A DNA stretch of 64,000 nucleotides from Chitinophagaceae bacterium BSSC1 (GTDB lineage: Bacteria > Bacteroidota > Bacteroidia > Chitinophagales > Chitinophagaceae). The stretch covers positions 1,674,001 through 1,738,000 of the forward strand of contig NKJC01000001.1 of NCBI GenBank assembly GCA_002256435.1, given 5' to 3'. The translations under genes were made by a program, and so were the position numbers. The notes beneath the pieces are model-generated. The model did not search any database, had not been told where the DNA came from, and saw only the letters and a list, made by a program, of their open reading frames with translations. Within the stretch, counting starts at the first letter, position 1. Every line of letters starts with the position of its first letter. Below, piece after piece: positions 9,703 to 17,060 of the stretch.

Positions 9703-12131
9703 TTACTGGATTGCAATTTAATGCTTCCTGTTTTAATTCCTTTACCTGTTACGGTAAGCGTAATGTCTCCAGCCTGTTTGCTGCTTTGTACCAAGACTAC
9801 TAGTTTGCCACTAAAAGCCTTCATGGTGGTGGATTGAAACGGTACCAAGGAGCTGGCATCGCCATTGCAAACGGCTTTAAAACTTCCTGCACCAGAAACA
9901 TTAAAACTCAATTCATTGTCAGCCGTGGGGCAGGAGTTGCCATTTTTGTCTACTACCGAAACTGTTACAAAACTTAAGTCATCGCCATTGGCTTCTAATT
10001 GTTTTCTGTCTGCTTCCAAGACCAATTGGTTAGGACTATCTGACGTAACAATGCTTTTCTCCATTGCAACTTTTCCTTGTTTGTCATAAGCCACAACTTT
10101 TACTGTGCCTGCTTCATATTTTACATCCATCCACATGAGCCTATACCGGTTTAACCAACTGCTATTGTTTTTTTCTTGCACACCCATGCTCTTGCCATTG
10201 ACAAATAATTCTGCCTTGTCATAGTTGGTATAGACAAATACGGGAGTGGTTTGTCCTTCTCTGCCAGCCCAATTCCAATGTGGTAAAATATGTAAAGTGT
10301 TTTCTTTTGTATTCCACCTGCTCTTATACAAATAGAAACGGTCTTTGGGTAAACCTGCCAAATCATTGATGCCAAAATAGGAACTTCTAGATGGCCATTG
10401 TTCGTCATAAGGAGTAGGCTCGCCCAAATAGTCAAAACCAGTCCAAACAAACTCTCCCAAGACCCAAGGTTTGTCATCAATTAAAGCAAATTGCTCATCG
10501 GGTAAATTAGACCAATCACAGTATTCCAAATCATAAGAAGAGGATTGATTATCGGGGTATTGTTTGTTTTTATATTCCTTCACGGGAAATTTGTAGATGC
10601 CTCTGGAACTCACGGTAGAAGCGGTTTCTGAGCCAAGCAAGAAACCTTGTGGGAATGCTTTAAAGGCATCGTCATAAAGCTTGGTTCTATAGTTTAATCC
10701 TGGAATATCTAGTATGGCGCCAAACCCATTTTGAATAGTAGCTTTTACTTGATCCATCCCAACGGTTACCGGACGCGTAGGGTCTTCTCTGTGAAAAATC
10801 TCTTGCAACCATTTGGCGCGTTTCACACCTTCTGCATAGTGTTGGTCTGGTACTTCATTACCCGAACTCCACATAACAATACAAGGATGGTTTCTAGTAG
10901 CATGCACCATATTCACCACGTCTTTTTCCGCATCGGTATTAAAATATCGCGCATAGCCATTTTTTACTTTTGGTTTGGCCCACTCGTCAAAAGTTTCTGC
11001 TAAGAACAGAAAACCCATTTCATCACAAAGATCCAATTGCTCCTGAGATGGCATATTATGTGAGCTTCTAATGGCATCGCAACCCATGTCTTTTAAAATG
11101 CGGAGTTGTCTGCGTAGCGCAGCAATATTTACGGCGGCACCCAAGGGTCCTAGGTCATGGTGCAAACAAACACCTTTGAATTTTCTGCTTTGTCCATTCA
11201 AGCTAAAACCAGTACTTGGCAAATAACTAATTTGACGAATCCCAAACCTACTAGTTAGTTGGTCTTTTAATTGTCCCTTTACATAGACCCTTGAAATGGC
11301 TTTGTAGAGATAGGGCATTTCAGGACTCCAGAGTATTGGATTTTTTACTGCAAGATCCTGTTCAAATTCATTGCCAAATTTGCTGCTAGCAGTATCTATA
11401 GAAACCCGTTTGTTATTGGCGTCAAGAATTTCAGTGACCAATTGCAAGTCCTTACCTGCCGTCTTGGTTTTGATTTTTACCTTGGCTAGTTCTGTTGAAA
11501 TAAAAGGCGTGGTGATGTAGGTACCCCATTGTTCAATGCCTATTTCATTTTTGATTTCAATGCGCACATTTCTGTACAAACCCGCACCAGGATACCATCT
11601 GGAAGATTCACTCACATTATTTAAATGAACAGCCAATAGATTTTTTCCGTTGGATGCTAGTTGATTGGTAATGTCTAAATAGAAATAGTTATAACCATAA
11701 TTCCATTCACCCACTTTTTGTCCATTCAAATAAACCCTTGGTTCACTCATGGCGCCATCAAAAAGAATAATGGCTTTTTCACCTTTCTTTAGTGGCGCTA
11801 GTTCAACTGTTTTTCTATACCATCCTTCGCCAATATAGGGTAGGGCACCTGTTCTGCCTGTTTTCTCAGATGCTTGCTTTTCTCCATTCTGTGTAATGGC
11901 CACTACTTGTTTGTCTATCTCTTTGTCAAAGGGTCCGCTTATGGCCCAATCATGCGGTACCGTAACGGTTTGCCAATCCTTGTCATTGAAATTGGTTTGG
12001 AATGCCTGGGCATTAGTTCCCTTAGCAAATTTCCAACCTTCTTTGAGTGCTATAAGGGTTCTGGTCTGGGAGCTGGCTGCTTGCAAAAGCAATAACTGAA
12101 TCAAAATGGCAGCGCAAAATCTGAGTGGCAT
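9699..12131 (-). CDS. Secreted GH2-family glycoside hydrolase (beta-galactosidase/glucuronidase-like)
   Basis: An 810-residue protein with a signal peptide (MPLRFCAAILIQLLLLQAASSQ). It has the GH2 order: a jelly-roll sugar-binding domain (GEGWYRKTVELAP, ILFDGAMSEPRVYLNG), an immunoglobulin-like domain, then a TIM barrel. The acid/base Glu426 is in VMWSSGNEVPD and the nucleophile Glu560 in VLGEFVWTGFDYLGEP. Extra Ig-like C-terminal domains follow (DUF4982-like and a big-Ig region with VSVVDKNGN). GH2 enzymes release beta-linked galactose, mannose or glucuronate from oligosaccharides by a retaining mechanism; the exact specificity is not readable here. oxyR follows with a four-base GTGA overlap, an unusual partner. 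Confidence 0.9.
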   Translation of the reverse strand: MPLRFCAAILIQLLLLQAASSQTRTLIALKEGWKFAKGTNAQAFQTNFNDKDWQTVTVPHDWAISGPFDKEIDKQVVAITQNGEKQASEKTGRTGALPYIGEGWYRKTVELAPLKKGEKAIILFDGAMSEPRVYLNGQKVGEWNYGYNYFYLDITNQLASNGKNLLAVHLNNVSESSRWYPGAGLYRNVRIEIKNEIGIEQWGTYITTPFISTELAKVKIKTKTAGKDLQLVTEILDANNKRVSIDTASSKFGNEFEQDLAVKNPILWSPEMPYLYKAISRVYVKGQLKDQLTSRFGIRQISYLPSTGFSLNGQSRKFKGVCLHHDLGPLGAAVNIAALRRQLRILKDMGCDAIRSSHNMPSQEQLDLCDEMGFLFLAETFDEWAKPKVKNGYARYFNTDAEKDVVNMVHATRNHPCIVMWSSGNEVPDQHYAEGVKRAKWLQEIFHREDPTRPVTVGMDQVKATIQNGFGAILDIPGLNYRTKLYDDAFKAFPQGFLLGSETASTVSSRGIYKFPVKEYKNKQYPDNQSSSYDLEYCDWSNLPDEQFALIDDKPWVLGEFVWTGFDYLGEPTPYDEQWPSRSSYFGINDLAGLPKDRFYLYKSRWNTKENTLHILPHWNWAGREGQTTPVFVYTNYDKAELFVNGKSMGVQEKNNSSWLNRYRLMWMDVKYEAGTVKVVAYDKQGKVAMEKSIVTSDSPNQLVLEADRKQLEANGDDLSFVTVSVVDKNGNSCPTADNELSFNVSGAGSFKAVCNGDASSLVPFQSTTMKAFSGKLVVLVQSSKQAGDITLTVTGKGIKTGSIKLQSSK

Positions 12132-12195
12132 GTGACATCAATTTAGTCCTGAAATGTACTAAAATTGAAGCAGTTAACTATCCTGTTTGCGGCTG

Positions 12196-12390
12196 TTAGA
12201 TTTTGTCCTTTCTGCGATGTTGATCCATCATCACATCTGTTACAGCATCATCTGCATTTGGGTTAATCAGTTTTTCATCTTTCTTATTCTTCCTGTAGAG
12301 TATTAAAACAACTACTATAGCTAAACTGCTGAAAATAATGATTGCAATAATGTTGGCCATAGAGAATAGTTTAGTGGTAAAAAAATGCAT
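12196..12390 (-). CDS. Small single-span membrane protein
   Basis: A 64-residue protein with one transmembrane helix (IIAIIIFSSLAIVVVLILYRK) and a charged C-terminal tail. The start at 12390 overlaps the stop of the gene upstream by one base (TAATG), indicating translational coupling; an internal ATG at 12360 would give 54 residues starting just before the helix. I do not recognise a family. Because it is coupled to the DUF2231-like membrane protein, it may be an accessory subunit of it. Confidence 0.6.
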   Translation of the reverse strand: MHFFTTKLFSMANIIAIIIFSSLAIVVVLILYRKNKKDEKLINPNADDAVTDVMMDQHRRKDKI

Positions 12391-12863
12391 TAATCGTCAT
12401 CTTTTTCCAAATTGCTTGATACAGCATTTGAAATTTCAGTATGTCTAATTTGTCCACCTAAATATCCGGTTCTTGCTACAAGTCCAAAACTAATCATTGA
12501 TAATAGCAATACTACAAAGGCAAAAGAACTTGCTAAGTTTGATTTCCTATAAGTTAGGATACAAGCAATTAATGCAGTTACCCCAAGAATAATCAGTGCT
12601 ATCAAAGCATATAAAGCTATTTCTTCGTGTTGCTTAATGCTTGATTCAATTACCCCAGGTAGTTTTTCAACCGTCTCCTCTGTTCCTTCACCTGTTAAAT
12701 AGGCTATTCCTGCGCCAATTGAAGAAAGGATTAAAATATAGTAAGCAGCAATATTTGTTTGAATACTTTTTGTTCCAATGCCATGTGCCAAAACAAGACC
12801 GCCTAAAATGGACCCAAAGATGGGTAAGTGCGTGATGAGTAAGTGAATATGGGTCTGTGACAT
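12390..12863 (-). CDS. DUF2231-like four-helix membrane protein
   Basis: A 157-residue integral membrane protein with four hydrophobic segments. The N-terminus HIHLLITHLPIFGSILGG (conserved His residues at the start of the first helix) and the fourth segment GLVARTGYLGGQIRH match the DUF2231-type pattern of small inner-membrane proteins sometimes linked to haem or cytochrome handling. No biochemical role is established for this type. It is followed by an overlapping 64-residue membrane protein, and the two form a small operon on the minus strand. Confidence 0.7.
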   Translation of the reverse strand: MSQTHIHLLITHLPIFGSILGGLVLAHGIGTKSIQTNIAAYYILILSSIGAGIAYLTGEGTEETVEKLPGVIESSIKQHEEIALYALIALIILGVTALIACILTYRKSNLASSFAFVVLLLSMISFGLVARTGYLGGQIRHTEISNAVSSNLEKDDD

Positions 12864-12937
12864 TGGTTCATAAAGCTAGCTATTGCCTATTCACAGATGT
12901 TTCAACATTCATCCTTATTCTTTATAAATTCACAGAA

Positions 12938-13240
12938 TCAGATCCATATAATGGTTTCAATAGTCTTGTCTAAGAGAAGCTGTTCCTTTTTTCTAATATC
13001 AGCTTTTAGCGGAAGTAAATAAGTATTGCGCTTACTATCAAACCAAATAGCAGTTTTCCATTCCGTACCACCTATTTTGGCAATGGCTTTTAATCTACCC
13101 CAACCTTCTTCATTCATTTTAAAAACCGTTCTAATTTCTTTTGATAACTGAACAGGTAATGAAACAAAATACCATCCCCCTGGTCCTGCATGCTGCCAAG
13201 GTTTAGCTGAAAATTGGTATTGGACAGCTTTTTGTTTCAT
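12938..13240 (-). CDS. DUF1905-domain protein
   Basis: A 100-residue cytoplasmic protein. The pattern WQHAGPGGWYFVSLPVQLSKEI, then GWGRLKAIAKIGGTEWKTAIWFD and YLLPLKADIRKKE, is the DUF1905 signature: a small beta-barrel often found fused to or beside YdeI/OmdA-type domains. No enzymatic activity is established. It stands alone here between two operons, but two YdeI-type genes occur a few kilobases away on the same strand. Confidence 0.82.
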   Translation of the reverse strand: MKQKAVQYQFSAKPWQHAGPGGWYFVSLPVQLSKEIRTVFKMNEEGWGRLKAIAKIGGTEWKTAIWFDSKRNTYLLPLKADIRKKEQLLLDKTIETIIWI

Positions 13241-13302
13241 CTATCTATTGTAGTTAACGTTTTCTAAAAATTTCAAATAGGGATTTTAAAAATAGGTATT
13301 AG

Positions 13303-13887
13303 CTATTTATTTTTCTTTTTAGTGTTTTTGAATTTTAACGTTAGGATAATGGCGTAATACAAGAATATCCCCATTAATATAACTACTGGAATGAACCCAT
13401 TCCCCAAAACTTCAACAGTATTTGCGTGTTCATCAATGACGCCAAAATATAAACTATGATCGCCTACAAAGCATCCTACACTTTTGGGATAGATTAATTT
13501 TAGAATCACTAATATGGGTAAAGCGAAAATGATGAAAAAGAGAATGGAAAGTATACTATAAATGATTCCGTTCTTAATATTCAAATAAAGTGCTTGCACA
13601 ATGAATACCGGATTAAAGGTTTTGACGGCTTGATTTAGTTTTTTGGATGCAACAAACTCCTTTAAGGTTACTTCTGGTGCACCTAGTCTTTCAAGAATAT
13701 TCAAAAGACTGTTCATTTGGTCAACTTCTTTATTGGCTTCAAGGTATTCAAAAATATAACTGTTGATTTCCATTAAACATTCTTCCTTGTCTTCATTAGG
13801 TAATCCTTTTAAAAAATTGGTGCACCTATTGATATAGTCGTTGTAAACCCTTTGAACAGTATTGTCATTAAATGTAATGGGTTTCAT
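13303..13887 (-). CDS. HAAS-type membrane signalling protein partnered with PadR
   Basis: A 194-residue protein. The N-terminal half is helical and soluble (YNDYINRCTNFLKGLPNEDKEECLMEINSYI), and matches the HAAS/DUF1700 domain that accompanies PadR regulators. The C-terminal half has two or three membrane segments (YSILSILFFIIFALPILVILKLI and FIPVVILMGIFLYYAIIL). It starts in the stop codon of padR (one shared base), so the pair is translationally coupled. Such pairs are thought to link a membrane event to PadR repression. The target is unknown. Confidence 0.75.
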   Translation of the reverse strand: MKPITFNDNTVQRVYNDYINRCTNFLKGLPNEDKEECLMEINSYIFEYLEANKEVDQMNSLLNILERLGAPEVTLKEFVASKKLNQAVKTFNPVFIVQALYLNIKNGIIYSILSILFFIIFALPILVILKLIYPKSVGCFVGDHSLYFGVIDEHANTVEVLGNGFIPVVILMGIFLYYAIILTLKFKNTKKKNK

Positions 13888-14210
13888 TATTTTAAATTTT
13901 GGATGTTTAGTTCAATATTTTTCTTCATTTCTGCATAAACTGCTTTGCCTTCTGTTGAGATGGTATAGTATTTTCTTGGGATTCCAGAAGCTTGTTCAAC
14001 CCATTGATGCTGGAGCAAACCCTCTTTCATTAGCCTAATCAAAAGAGGATAAATAGTTCCTTCATTTACGTCAATACCAAAGACTGATTTTAGCTCCTGT
14101 ATAATTTCGTATCCATAACATTCTTTGGTTTGTAATAATTGAAGTACGAATAAGGGTAACAGTCCCTTCTTCATCTGAGTATCCCAATTTTTTAAAAACT
14201 CTTGCTTCAT
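13887..14210 (-). CDS. PadR-family transcriptional repressor
   Basis: A 107-residue winged-helix regulator. GLLPLFVLQLLQTKECYGYEIIQELKSVFGIDVNEGTIYPLLIRLMKEGLLQ is the PadR N-terminal domain with the highly conserved Y-G-Y-E and E-G-T-I-Y-P motifs, followed by a wing (PRKYYTISTEG) and a C-terminal dimerisation helix. Members repress their own operon and are released by small ligands or membrane cues. It overlaps the HAAS gene and is preceded by an inverted repeat at 14234-14256. A TAnnTTTG-like box lies only a few bases before the ATG, so the mRNA could be almost leaderless. Confidence 0.9.
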   Translation of the reverse strand: MKQEFLKNWDTQMKKGLLPLFVLQLLQTKECYGYEIIQELKSVFGIDVNEGTIYPLLIRLMKEGLLQHQWVEQASGIPRKYYTISTEGKAVYAEMKKNIELNIQNLK

Positions 14211-14233
14211 AAGACAAAGCTAAGTATAAACAC

Positions 14234-14256
14234 AATACATTGTATAACGATGTATT
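14234..14256. promoter_or_regulatory. Inverted repeat upstream of padR, candidate PadR operator
   Basis: AATACAT-N9-ATGTATT is a perfect 7-bp inverted repeat 24 bp upstream of the padR start. Known PadR operators use ATGT/ACAT-type half sites about this far apart. Inside it, ATACATTGTAT (14235-14245) is a second, shorter palindrome. Its position would block the promoter of the padR-HAAS operon. Confidence 0.55.
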
Positions 14257-14364
14257 AAAATTTAAAAAAACTCCCTTTATGAAATCTGTTCGATAAAAAG
14301 TACTTGAAAATCAATTTATTATGAAAAAATTTTTTAGATAACTCTGGACAATGGAGTTCTTAGA

Positions 14365-14928
14365 TTATTTGATATCAGTAATTGATTTTATAAATTTTGC
14401 AGGAACCCCTCCAAAAATGCAATTGTCAGGAACATCTGTGTTGACTATCGCGCCAGCAGCAACAATGGAATTCTCCCCAATGGTCACCCCAGGTAAAATG
14501 GTAGCACCTGCGCCAATCCAAGCATTCTTTTTAATGCGAATAGCACCTAATACTAGTGACTTTCTTTGTGATGGGTCAACGGGATGATTCTCCGTAACCA
14601 AGTTTACCCTTGGGCCAATCAGCACATTGTCTTCAATGGTAATGCCACCTAAGTCTAAGAAGCTGCATGCATGGTTGATGAATACATTTTTTCCTATCCA
14701 TGTATGCTTTCCAAAATTGGTATGAAAGGGTACAAAGATGGTAGTGCTTTGATCAATTTCCTTACCAATGATTTCGCTGATGCGATTTCTACTTTCTGAA
14801 ACTGAAGTAGAAGAATTTAGCAATGCAGATTTTTGAATGGTTTGTGCAACGGCATCCCACAATAAATACAATTGAGGATGATCATTGGGAATTAATCCAC
14901 CGGCAAGCATTTGTTCAAAAATGTCCAT
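14365..14928 (-). CDS. Left-handed beta-helix sugar O-acetyltransferase (NodL/maltose acetyltransferase type)
   Basis: A 187-residue enzyme from the ATG at 14928; a TTG six bases upstream is possible. The C-terminal two-thirds is a hexapeptide-repeat left-handed beta-helix: ITIEDNVLIGPRVNLVTENHP, AWIGAGATILPGVTIGENSIVAAGAIV, ending with FGGVPAKFIK. FINHACSFLDLGG holds the His region used for acetyl transfer in maltose/galactoside acetyltransferases. Such enzymes move an acetyl group from acetyl-CoA to a sugar hydroxyl. It follows the padR promoter region and ends before it, so it belongs to the upstream gene group rather than to padR. Confidence 0.88.
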   Translation of the reverse strand: MDIFEQMLAGGLIPNDHPQLYLLWDAVAQTIQKSALLNSSTSVSESRNRISEIIGKEIDQSTTIFVPFHTNFGKHTWIGKNVFINHACSFLDLGGITIEDNVLIGPRVNLVTENHPVDPSQRKSLVLGAIRIKKNAWIGAGATILPGVTIGENSIVAAGAIVNTDVPDNCIFGGVPAKFIKSITDIK

Positions 14929-14962
14929 ATTCAACTCTTAAATAACTGTTTTCAAAATAGGG

Positions 14963-15322
14963 TCAACGTAAAATCTTCTCCATCTTCTTGCCCTTGGCCA
15001 ATTCATCAACCAATTTGTCTAAGTACCTAACCTGTTTCATCATAGTGTTTTCAATCTCCTCTATTCTATATCCACAAATAACACCGGTAATGAGGTGCGC
15101 ATTGGGATGTATTTTTGCCTCTTGGAAGAATGTTTCAAAATTGATTTTTTCACTATTGATTTTTTCTATTGCTTTCTCGTTATAACCCGTTAACCATTCT
15201 ATCACTTGGTGCAACTCTGCTTTGGTTCTGCCCTTTTTCTCCACTTTAGTGATATAGTGTGGATAGACTGATGCAAAACTCATTTTTGCAACACGTTGAA
15301 TTTGCGCTGATGTTACTTCCAT
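14963..15322 (-). CDS. DUF2200-family protein
   Basis: A 119-residue protein closely matching the DUF2200 pattern: RVAKMSFASVYPHYITKVEKKGRTKAELHQVIEWLTGY, then FFQEAKIHPNAHLITGVICGYRIEEIENTMMKQVRYLDKLVDELAKG. The family is widespread in bacteria, small and cytoplasmic, with no demonstrated biochemical activity that I know of. It lies 34 bp before the acetyltransferase and 15 bp after the YdeI-type gene on the same strand, so it is part of the same transcription unit of small proteins. Confidence 0.88.
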   Translation of the reverse strand: MEVTSAQIQRVAKMSFASVYPHYITKVEKKGRTKAELHQVIEWLTGYNEKAIEKINSEKINFETFFQEAKIHPNAHLITGVICGYRIEEIENTMMKQVRYLDKLVDELAKGKKMEKILR

Positions 15323-15337
15323 TTGATTAAGAAATAT

Positions 15338-15907
15338 CTATTGTCTGTAATGATTTGCTTTAATGTTTTCTGTTGCTAGTTTAACGGTTTCTTCTATACG
15401 TTTTAGTCTAGTTTCTGCTTTTTTAGCATTCAGAATCCACTCTAATATCACTCTTTTAGAAGAAGGAGAGAAAGCTAAAAAATGTTTCAATGCTTTTTTG
15501 TTTTTATTAAGCAGCTTTTGTAAGTCTTCTGGAATAACGGAGTGCTGCACATCTACCAATGCTTCCCAAGTACCGGTCAGTTTTGCAAGGTCTATCATTT
15601 TTTGACCACTCTCAGTAATCAAATTAAGTTCAGTTAATTTTGCTACGCGATCCCTATTTGACTTACTCCAATTACTCTTTGGTTTTCTAACTGAAAAATA
15701 TTGGACTTTACTTTCTGCATCTCTTTTTTTAGCAATACTATCAATCCAGCCAAAACAAAGCGCTTCTTCTACTGCTTCCTCATAATTACAGCTCTTGGTG
15801 CTACTGTTTTTATGGTAAATAACTAACCATACGGATTTTTCTGTTTGGTGATTTTTCACCAACCATTTTCTCCATTCCTTTCGAGACTTAGCGTAGTATT
15901 GTTTTAT
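15338..15907 (-). CDS. YdeI/OmdA-family protein with a non-canonical start
   Basis: The family signature starts with KSRKEWRKWLVKNH and continues with EEALCFGWIDSIAKKRD and WILNAKKAETRLKRI, ending in HYRQ. Family members normally begin a few residues before that N-terminal motif. Here the open frame reaches upstream only to a TAA at 15920-15922, and between that stop and the conserved motif there is no ATG, GTG or TTG. The only near-cognate starts are ATA (15905-15907) or ATC (15914-15916). The first ordinary start, a TTG at 15860-15862, would delete the conserved WRKW segment. I give the ATA start. The gene sits right behind the ferredoxin stop, so re-initiation by coupling is possible; a start-codon mutation is the alternative. 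The family is linked to antimicrobial peptide or bacteriocin tolerance. Confidence 0.7.
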   Translation of the reverse strand: MKQYYAKSRKEWRKWLVKNHQTEKSVWLVIYHKNSSTKSCNYEEAVEEALCFGWIDSIAKKRDAESKVQYFSVRKPKSNWSKSNRDRVAKLTELNLITESGQKMIDLAKLTGTWEALVDVQHSVIPEDLQKLLNKNKKALKHFLAFSPSSKRVILEWILNAKKAETRLKRIEETVKLATENIKANHYRQ

Positions 15908-15922
15908 GTCTTGGATTGGTTA

Positions 15923-16138
15923 TTATTTTATAGATAATGCACCAGAAGGACATTTCTGAACTGTGGCCTTGATTTCATCACTAGAAGCTCCATCTAAATT
16001 AATCCAGGGATGCTGTTGTGGTTGAAATACTGCAGACAAATGCTTAACACAGTTGGCAGAATGAATGCATTTTCCAGATTGCCATACCACGGTTATCTCA
16101 CCGTTTGAATATTCTTTAACTAGATTTTTTTTGTCCAT
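15923..16138 (-). CDS. YjdI-type [4Fe-4S] ferredoxin-like protein
   Basis: A 71-residue protein of the YjdI/Fer4_19 type. It has WQSGKCIHSANCVKHLSAVF, then VQKCPSGALSIK: three or four cysteines positioned for one iron-sulfur cluster, with the CPSGAL motif closing the domain. These small proteins are probably electron carriers and are often found near GNAT or VOC genes. The stop (TAA at 15923-15925) directly abuts the upstream limit of the YdeI-type reading frame, so the two are probably cotranslated. Confidence 0.88.
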   Translation of the reverse strand: MDKKNLVKEYSNGEITVVWQSGKCIHSANCVKHLSAVFQPQQHPWINLDGASSDEIKATVQKCPSGALSIK

Positions 16139-16193
16139 ATGTGATGCAAAATTAGGTTTGAATTAATTTAAGCGGATGTCTATTTCCAGAAAA

Positions 16194-16574
16194 TCATTGT
16201 TGTTTTAAATTAACAATTTCTGATTGATGCATATAAATTATTTTCCCTTTAGCTTTTCCAGTATTGACCATTTCATCGGCTCCACTTGAGGGGCCGCCAA
16301 TTCTTAATACCGCATCACAATGGTCAATCAATTGCACTGCAATAGGATGGAAAATCTCATTAAAAATAGCATCGCCTACAGCCTTAGATCCTGCTGCTTC
16401 AATTAAAGGCAGTGCAAACCATTCTCCCAAAACTGGCATATGACCCATCCGGTATAATTCCAATGCTGTATCCGTCATGGCTTTTACATTGGCTTCAATT
16501 AGTTCAGGAATATCATTGGTTCCGGATCTATAGGGGCCGGCAACCAAAATCATTAGTGGTTTTATTTCTTGCAT
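16194..16574 (-). CDS. DUF4406 / nucleoside deoxyribosyltransferase-like protein
   Basis: A 126-residue protein from the ATG at 16574. A longer frame begins at 16637 but would run into the VOC gene upstream, so I take the shorter start. LMILVAGPYRSGTNDIPELIEANVKAMTDTALELYRMGHMPVLGEWFALPL and HCDAVLRIGGPSSGADEMV match DUF4406, a fold related to nucleoside 2-deoxyribosyltransferases (AGPYR followed by a glycine/serine loop SSGAD). Substrate and role are not known for these stand-alone forms. Confidence 0.72.
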   Translation of the reverse strand: MQEIKPLMILVAGPYRSGTNDIPELIEANVKAMTDTALELYRMGHMPVLGEWFALPLIEAAGSKAVGDAIFNEIFHPIAVQLIDHCDAVLRIGGPSSGADEMVNTGKAKGKIIYMHQSEIVNLKQQ

Positions 16575-16614
16575 AATAATGTGATTAGTAACTGTATTAA
16601 ATATACTTTCTGTA

Positions 16615-16989
16615 CTAAGCTGGCTCCCAGAGTTCAATTTTATTACCCTCTAAGTCTACAATATGAACAAACTTACCATAGTCGTATGTTTCTATATTAT
16701 CCAAAATGGTTACCCCTTCTTTTTTTAATTCCTCCACTAAGGCAACTAAATCATGTACCCGATAGTTGATCATGAATTCTTTGGTAGAGGGTTCAAAGTA
16801 TTTAGTAGTATCTGAAAAAGCACTCCATTGGGTGGTTCCTTTTATTTCAGGATCTGCATCCTCTCTCCATTCAAAACTGGCTCCATATTCATTGGTATCA
16901 AAACCAAGATGGGTTTTGTACCAGTCATTCAATGCCTTTGTGTCTTTGCTCTTAAAGAAAATGCCGCCAATACCTGTTACTTTTTTCAT
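16615..16989 (-). CDS. VOC-superfamily (glyoxalase/bleomycin resistance-like) protein
   Basis: A 124-residue protein with the beta-alpha-beta-beta-beta fold pattern of the vicinal oxygen chelate (VOC) superfamily. It has GIGGIFFKSKDTKALNDWYKTHLGF at the start and GKFVHIVDLEGNKIELWEP at the end, with the final Glu as a usual metal ligand. Members are metal-dependent isomerases, dioxygenases or drug-binding proteins, and function cannot be assigned from the fold. Two further VOC-type genes occur within 10 kb on the same strand (23467 and 25870). Confidence 0.85.
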   Translation of the reverse strand: MKKVTGIGGIFFKSKDTKALNDWYKTHLGFDTNEYGASFEWREDADPEIKGTTQWSAFSDTTKYFEPSTKEFMINYRVHDLVALVEELKKEGVTILDNIETYDYGKFVHIVDLEGNKIELWEPA

Positions 16990-17060
16990 TTTATAGGGAA
17001 TTTAATATTTAAAGAAAAGGACTCTGAGGCTTAGTCATAATCTAGCGCATACACAATTTA

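Noticed and set aside
16575..16637. Extended N-terminus of the DUF4406 protein
   Set aside because: It would overlap the end of the VOC gene upstream; the ATG at 16574 directly precedes the conserved segment.
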